The translations under genes and the position numbers were made by a program. The notes below the pieces were generated by a model. It was not told the origin of the DNA. It saw only the letters and a program-made list of their open reading frames with translations, and did not search any database. A DNA stretch of 64,000 nucleotides from Pricia antarctica (GTDB taxonomy: Bacteria; Bacteroidota; Bacteroidia; Flavobacteriales; Flavobacteriaceae): positions 310,001 to 374,000 of the forward strand of contig NZ_FNAO01000001.1 in the NCBI RefSeq assembly GCF_900101815.1, read 5' to 3'. This document shows, piece by piece, positions 60,491-64,000 of this stretch (the stretch's first letter is position 1; each line of letters opens with the position of its first letter).

Positions 60491-60967
60491 TTATTTGACC
60501 GAGAGAAGCTCAATATCAAAAATCAATACCGAGCCACCGGGTATGCCATTATAGTTAAAACTTCCATATCCCAGATGGGCCGGTATCAGCAGCACACCCT
60601 TACCCCCTTCCTGAAAATAGGGAATACCTTCCGTCCACCCTTTGATCACTTGTTGCAGATTAATGGTTATGCCCTGGGCCGTACTTTCATCAAATGACTG
60701 GCCGTTCAGATAATAGCCTTTATAAACGACTGTAACGTCCGAGGTGGCTGTAGGTTGGGGCCCATCGCCAGGTTCGGTAATGGTGTAATACAGACCGGTA
60801 TCGCTTCTTGTGGCATCTAATTTATTTTCTTGAATATACCCTTTTATATCCGCTTCGTTCTGCATGGTGTAGTCCACTGGTTCCGGGGGTTGCGAATCGG
60901 TTGAATTGATATCGTCTCCACAGGAAACCAGAACGAACAAAAGACAAAAAGGTAAAAGAAATTTCAT
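60491..60967 (-). CDS. FKBP-type peptidyl-prolyl isomerase lipoprotein
   Basis: 158 residues with a lipoprotein signal (PFCLLFVLVSCGDD). After a Pro/Gln-rich linker and a helical lead, the FKBP domain (about 60-158) shows DVTVVYKGYYLNGQSFDEST, VIKGWTEGIPYFQEGGKGVL and LIPAHLGYGSFNYNGIPGGS, the usual active-site residues. Assists folding of envelope proteins in the periplasm. Full promoter just upstream. Confidence 0.92.
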   Translation of the reverse strand: MKFLLPFCLLFVLVSCGDDINSTDSQPPEPVDYTMQNEADIKGYIQENKLDATRSDTGLYYTITEPGDGPQPTATSDVTVVYKGYYLNGQSFDESTAQGITINLQQVIKGWTEGIPYFQEGGKGVLLIPAHLGYGSFNYNGIPGGSVLIFDIELLSVK

Positions 60968-60986
60968 TGCGGTATATTTTTGACCG

Positions 60987-61020
60987 CAAATATAGAAAAG
61001 AACGACATAGGATTGTTCAA
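60987..61020 (-). promoter_or_regulatory. Promoter of the FKBP gene
   Basis: Minus strand: TTG at 61018-61020, 23 bases, then TATATTTG at 60987-60994, a complete Bacteroidota -33/-7 pair about 20 bases before the start codon. Confidence 0.6.
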
Positions 61021-61109
61021 TAACAGTATTTCATCGAAATGTGCACCATCCCTTCAATTTCTGGACCTCCTTAAGCGTTATTCCCTAAACAATCAATTCC
61101 CTATATACT

Positions 61110-61949
61110 ATGCGCATACCCATTTCAACCTTCCGGACTTCACTATTTTTACTTCCGTTTCTTTGTATTTCGATGACCTTGATGACCGCTTGCAGTGAAG
61201 ATGCCTTGGACAAAGAATTGGAAGATTCCCTAGACACTGATAAGATGACGCCCCCTGAGGATTATATGGCCGACAACCCTTCAAATACCAATGAAAAAGA
61301 CGAAAACGGCAAAGACGGATTAGCATCGTGTCAGAATGTCTCCGACTATATTTTTCAAGAAATTGATGGATTGATCAAAATAGAATTCGAGAATGCCGAA
61401 TTTTCGGATAATTGGAAGCTAAAGACCGATGGAACCAATTTTTCGGGCAAGGGGTATATGGTTTGGGAAGGCGCTCAACAGCTTGGACAGCCCGGGAACG
61501 AAAAAACAGCCTTTACATTGCAAATAGAGCACCCTGGCACCTATCAATTTCTTTGGAAATCTGCAGTAAAAACAGGGGACAGCGGATCTGACCATAACGA
61601 CACTTGGTTGCGGTTCGGCGATGCCGATGATTTTTATGCGCAGAAAGGAAATAGTGTGGTCTATCCGATGGATACGGGGAAAAGTTCGAATCCCGACGGT
61701 GCCTCAAAAGACGGTTGGTTTAAGATATATCGCAGTGGTAACGATTTGGACTTTAAATGGCAGGCGAAAACTTTTGATAACAACGCCCATGATATCTTTG
61801 TGGTTTTCGAAAATAAGGGCCTATATACCATGGAAATTTCGGCGCGGTCATCAGGCCACGCCATAGATAAATTCGTGCTTTTTAAGGATATACCACAGGA
61901 GGATGCCATCGCCGATACGACCGACCTCAGTGAAGTTCGTTGTCAGTGA
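61110..61949 (+). CDS. Lipoprotein with carbohydrate-module-like beta domain
   Basis: 279 residues. Lipoprotein signal ending LMTLMTACSED (short lead before it), an acidic linker of about 45 residues, then a beta-sandwich-like domain (about 85-265): FENAEFSDNWKLKTDGTNFS, GKGYMVWEGAQQLGQPG, IEHPGTYQFLWKSAVKTG, NDTWLRFGDADDFYAQKG and YTMEISARSSGHAIDKFVLF. The pattern resembles C-terminal beta modules attached to glycoside hydrolases in marine Bacteroidota, where they bind sugars. Here it stands alone on a lipid anchor, so a surface glycan-binding role is plausible but unproven. Confidence 0.65.
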   Translation: MRIPISTFRTSLFLLPFLCISMTLMTACSEDALDKELEDSLDTDKMTPPEDYMADNPSNTNEKDENGKDGLASCQNVSDYIFQEIDGLIKIEFENAEFSDNWKLKTDGTNFSGKGYMVWEGAQQLGQPGNEKTAFTLQIEHPGTYQFLWKSAVKTGDSGSDHNDTWLRFGDADDFYAQKGNSVVYPMDTGKSSNPDGASKDGWFKIYRSGNDLDFKWQAKTFDNNAHDIFVVFENKGLYTMEISARSSGHAIDKFVLFKDIPQEDAIADTTDLSEVRCQ

Positions 61950-62145
61950 ACCTATTTGGCAAAAATGGCATAAACCGACCGCTTAGTCTGTAGACACATT
62001 CAAGAATAAAAAGGGATGCCTCCGGATTTCTATATAATATAATAGGAGAATTTATCGGTGAATCGCTGGTTTGCGAAATTAATTGCGTAGGAAACAGAAC
62101 CCAGAAACCGGTCAGTCGGTAACAATCAGAACAATCGCTGTTTTT

Positions 62146-63315
62146 TTAGTAGCGGCCCTGATTTTCCTTACCCGATTTTCCTTTGGGATTTAGGGGAATC
62201 GGCCCGTCGTCTTCCTCGAGCACGCCGGACCGTTGTGCCCGTTCCTGCCAGTTTTTTCTGGCCAGTTCCTGAAGATCGGCAACACTGTCGCTTTCATCCA
62301 TTATTTCAAGTCCGAGAAGGGTTTCGATGACATCCTCCATCGTCACCAGACCGCTTACCGAGCCATATTCATCTACTACCAGGGCCACATGTTCCCGTTT
62401 TTTGACCAAGGTGTCGAACAATTTTGGAATAGGGGTGTTGCGTTCGGTAATTAGAATATCGCGCTTTATTTCGGAAAGCGGAATATCACCCTTATTATTG
62501 ATCATTTCTTCAAGAATAGTATCTTTTAGCACAAATCCATCAATATGATCGAGCTTATCGCCGTGCACTGGAATACGGGAAAAGCGCATTTTGGGGTTAT
62601 CCTTATAAAAATCGGCTATGGTCTTTTTTTCAGAAGCTATCTTCATCACGGCCCTGGGTGTCATGACATCCTTTACCAGAACCCTGTCAAAACGGAGCAG
62701 GTTCTTGATTATGGTGGATTCGGATTTCTGGAATACGCCTTCCTCTTGGGCAACTTCGGTCATGACCGTAAAATCTTCGCGGCTCAATACACTGCCCTCA
62801 TGAGCCTTGCCGCCTACTAATTTTGTAAATAACTGCAATACCCATAAAAGTCCAGTGTATTTGAGCGCCAAGACCATGAATTTCAAAGTTTTGGATGTAA
62901 AATTCGCTAAGTTACGCCAGTAGGTGGCTCCGATGGTCTTCGGTATAATCTCGGAGGCGACCAAAATCAGTAGGGTCATTAATGTGGAAACAATACCCAC
63001 CATCAAATCTTCGGTAAAAGTCACCCCGAAAACCGTTTGTTCCGAGCTGCCGTACAATTCGGCATATGCGACCTTGGCCTGAACGCCCACTAAAATGGCA
63101 CCTACGGTGTGCGCTATGGTGTTCAATGTCAAAATGGCAATGAGGGGTTGATCAACATCCTTTTTGAGCTCTTCGAAAGTTAGGGCATACGACTTTCCTT
63201 CTCTTTTCTTAACGCTAATAAAGGTGGGAGTGATGCTTAACAGTACCGCCTCGAGTATGGAACAGAGAAAGGAAAAAAAGATGGAAATGAATGCGTAGAA
63301 TAAGAGTAGTCCCAT
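62146..63315 (-). CDS. CNNM/CBS membrane protein (CorC/HlyC-like)
   Basis: 389 residues. A DUF21/CNNM domain with four membrane segments (about 1-190; AFISIFFSFLCSILEAVLLS, LILVASEIIPKTIGATYWRN) and two CBS domains (VKDVMTPRAVMKIASEKKTI; VDEYGSVSGLVTMEDVIETL). The final CorC-type domain of longer relatives is missing; the chain ends in a Lys/Gly-rich tail. The family moves Mg2+ or related ions at the inner membrane. Confidence 0.88.
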   Translation of the reverse strand: MGLLLFYAFISIFFSFLCSILEAVLLSITPTFISVKKREGKSYALTFEELKKDVDQPLIAILTLNTIAHTVGAILVGVQAKVAYAELYGSSEQTVFGVTFTEDLMVGIVSTLMTLLILVASEIIPKTIGATYWRNLANFTSKTLKFMVLALKYTGLLWVLQLFTKLVGGKAHEGSVLSREDFTVMTEVAQEEGVFQKSESTIIKNLLRFDRVLVKDVMTPRAVMKIASEKKTIADFYKDNPKMRFSRIPVHGDKLDHIDGFVLKDTILEEMINNKGDIPLSEIKRDILITERNTPIPKLFDTLVKKREHVALVVDEYGSVSGLVTMEDVIETLLGLEIMDESDSVADLQELARKNWQERAQRSGVLEEDDGPIPLNPKGKSGKENQGRY

Positions 63316-63504
63316 GAACTGGTTTTGTTGCCCAAGATACCAATTTAATCGCTACGGGCTTACCTCAAATCGCTCGTTGCCGTGCGGTTTTGCATTCTAT
63401 CTTGAGCCAAATCATATATTAAAGCGGTAATTGAAGTTTTGTGTAACTTAAATATAAATTTTGGCAAGTACTGAATAATCCGCTTTTCACATGGCACAGG
63501 GCTA

Positions 63505-64000
63505 TCAATGCTTAGCGCGACCCGCTTGATAAAAAACCTGCTGTACTGCCGAGCGGATGTTCAAATCGTAAATATTTTGATGGTCGCGTGACGGATATAC
63601 CCGATTGGAAAGAAAAATATATACCAATTGGTTTTCCGGATCCGCCCAAACGAAGGTCCCTGTAAAACCACTATGGCCAAAGCTCTGTGCGCTCACTTCC
63701 GGAGCGGGATAGGCATCCTTTAATTGCAGCGTGTCATTGCCCAATAAGGGTTTGTCGAAGCCCAGCCCCCGCCGATTTTCGTTTTCGGGATATTGCACGC
63801 TGCTAAATTCCTTGACCGTATTTTCCGAAAAATAGCGTTTGCCATCGTAAATACCGTATTGCATGTACATTTGCATCAGTTTGGCCAAATCGGCGGCGGT
63901 GGCGAAAAGTCCCGCATTACCGGAAACACCGCCCAACAATGAGGCGTTTTCATCATGTACCCAGCCTTGGGTCAGTGTATGTCGGAATATGGTGTCCTGT
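63505..64000 (-). CDS. Beta-lactamase-fold serine hydrolase, C-terminal part (5' end outside window)
   Basis: Open to the window edge; the visible 164 residues start QDTIFRHTLTQGWVHDENAS and continue with LLGGVSGNAGLFATAADLAK, SFGHSGFTGTFVWADPENQL and VYIFLSNRVYPSRDHQNIYD. HSGFTG is the third beta-lactamase motif. In Bacteroidota this exact C-terminus usually belongs to a roughly 1000-residue protein with an N-terminal GH3 beta-N-acetylhexosaminidase domain, likely for cell-wall recycling; that half is not visible. The TTG at 63939 is internal. Confidence 0.75.
   Translation of the reverse strand, partial: QDTIFRHTLTQGWVHDENASLLGGVSGNAGLFATAADLAKLMQMYMQYGIYDGKRYFSENTVKEFSSVQYPENENRRGLGFDKPLLGNDTLQLKDAYPAPEVSAQSFGHSGFTGTFVWADPENQLVYIFLSNRVYPSRDHQNIYDLNIRSAVQQVFYQAGRAKH

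Overview
The window reads as a chromosome segment of a marine-type member of the Flavobacteriaceae (Bacteroidota). Grounds: a SusC/SusD pair, a one-protein hybrid two-component regulator, many short Bacteroidota lipoboxes, -7 promoter boxes of the TAnnTTTG type with little Shine-Dalgarno signal, and flavobacterial families throughout (DUF4870, DUF6265, HTTM, GNAT-nitrilase fusion). No genus can be named from sequence alone.

Layout. (a) 1-8.3 kb: the end of a cluster with an Ntn-hydrolase and an adenylate-forming ligase, then recQ and ssb, an exported M28 peptidase, a DUF6265 pseudogene and a CBS protein. (b) 8.5-14.8 kb: a membrane M28 peptidase, an SDR protein, small unknowns, a TPR protein, a lipoprotein and threonine dehydrogenase. 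(c) 14.9-20.7 kb: a tight six-gene minus-strand operon built on polyamine synthesis (arginine decarboxylase, agmatinase, deoxyhypusine-synthase homologue), followed by an acidic protein, a GNAT-nitrilase fusion and a retropepsin-like protein. (d) 21-26.8 kb: an unknown exported protein, a GH63-type glucosidase, tRNA-Arg(CCU) and an HTTM pair.

(e) 27.2-45.2 kb is the centrepiece, a sialic acid / N-acetylhexosamine utilisation locus: two Tat-type Gfo/Idh/MocA oxidoreductases, an exported NagA-like deacetylase, an aberrant Nramp-like transporter, NagB, N-acetylneuraminate lyase, SusC, SusD, a FadR-type GntR regulator, N-acylglucosamine 2-epimerase, sialidase and a mutarotase-SSS transporter fusion. 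Sialidase would free sialic acid, SusCD would carry it over the outer membrane and the SSS domain over the inner membrane; lyase, epimerase and NagB then lead to fructose-6-phosphate. The amino-sugar kinase is not in the window. The same palindrome, core TTATGTTATACATAA, lies before the lyase, susC and epimerase genes and is the probable operator of the GntR protein.

(f) 45.3-51.5 kb: a second sugar module with an NHS-type MFS transporter, two Tat-type TIM-barrel isomerase-like proteins, and a GMC dehydrogenase with a C-X5-C-X3-C iron-sulfur motif plus its Tat small subunit, resembling periplasmic glucoside 3-dehydrogenases. (g) 51.6-58.2 kb: a run of very small membrane or lipid-anchored proteins, several too short for ordinary gene calling, beside a large hybrid two-component regulator; a 12-bp direct repeat with 21-bp period lies between them. 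(h) 58.3-64 kb: an orphan transcript region, hflX, an FKBP lipoprotein, a carbohydrate-module-like lipoprotein, a CNNM/CBS protein and the C-terminus of a beta-lactamase-fold protein cut by the window end.
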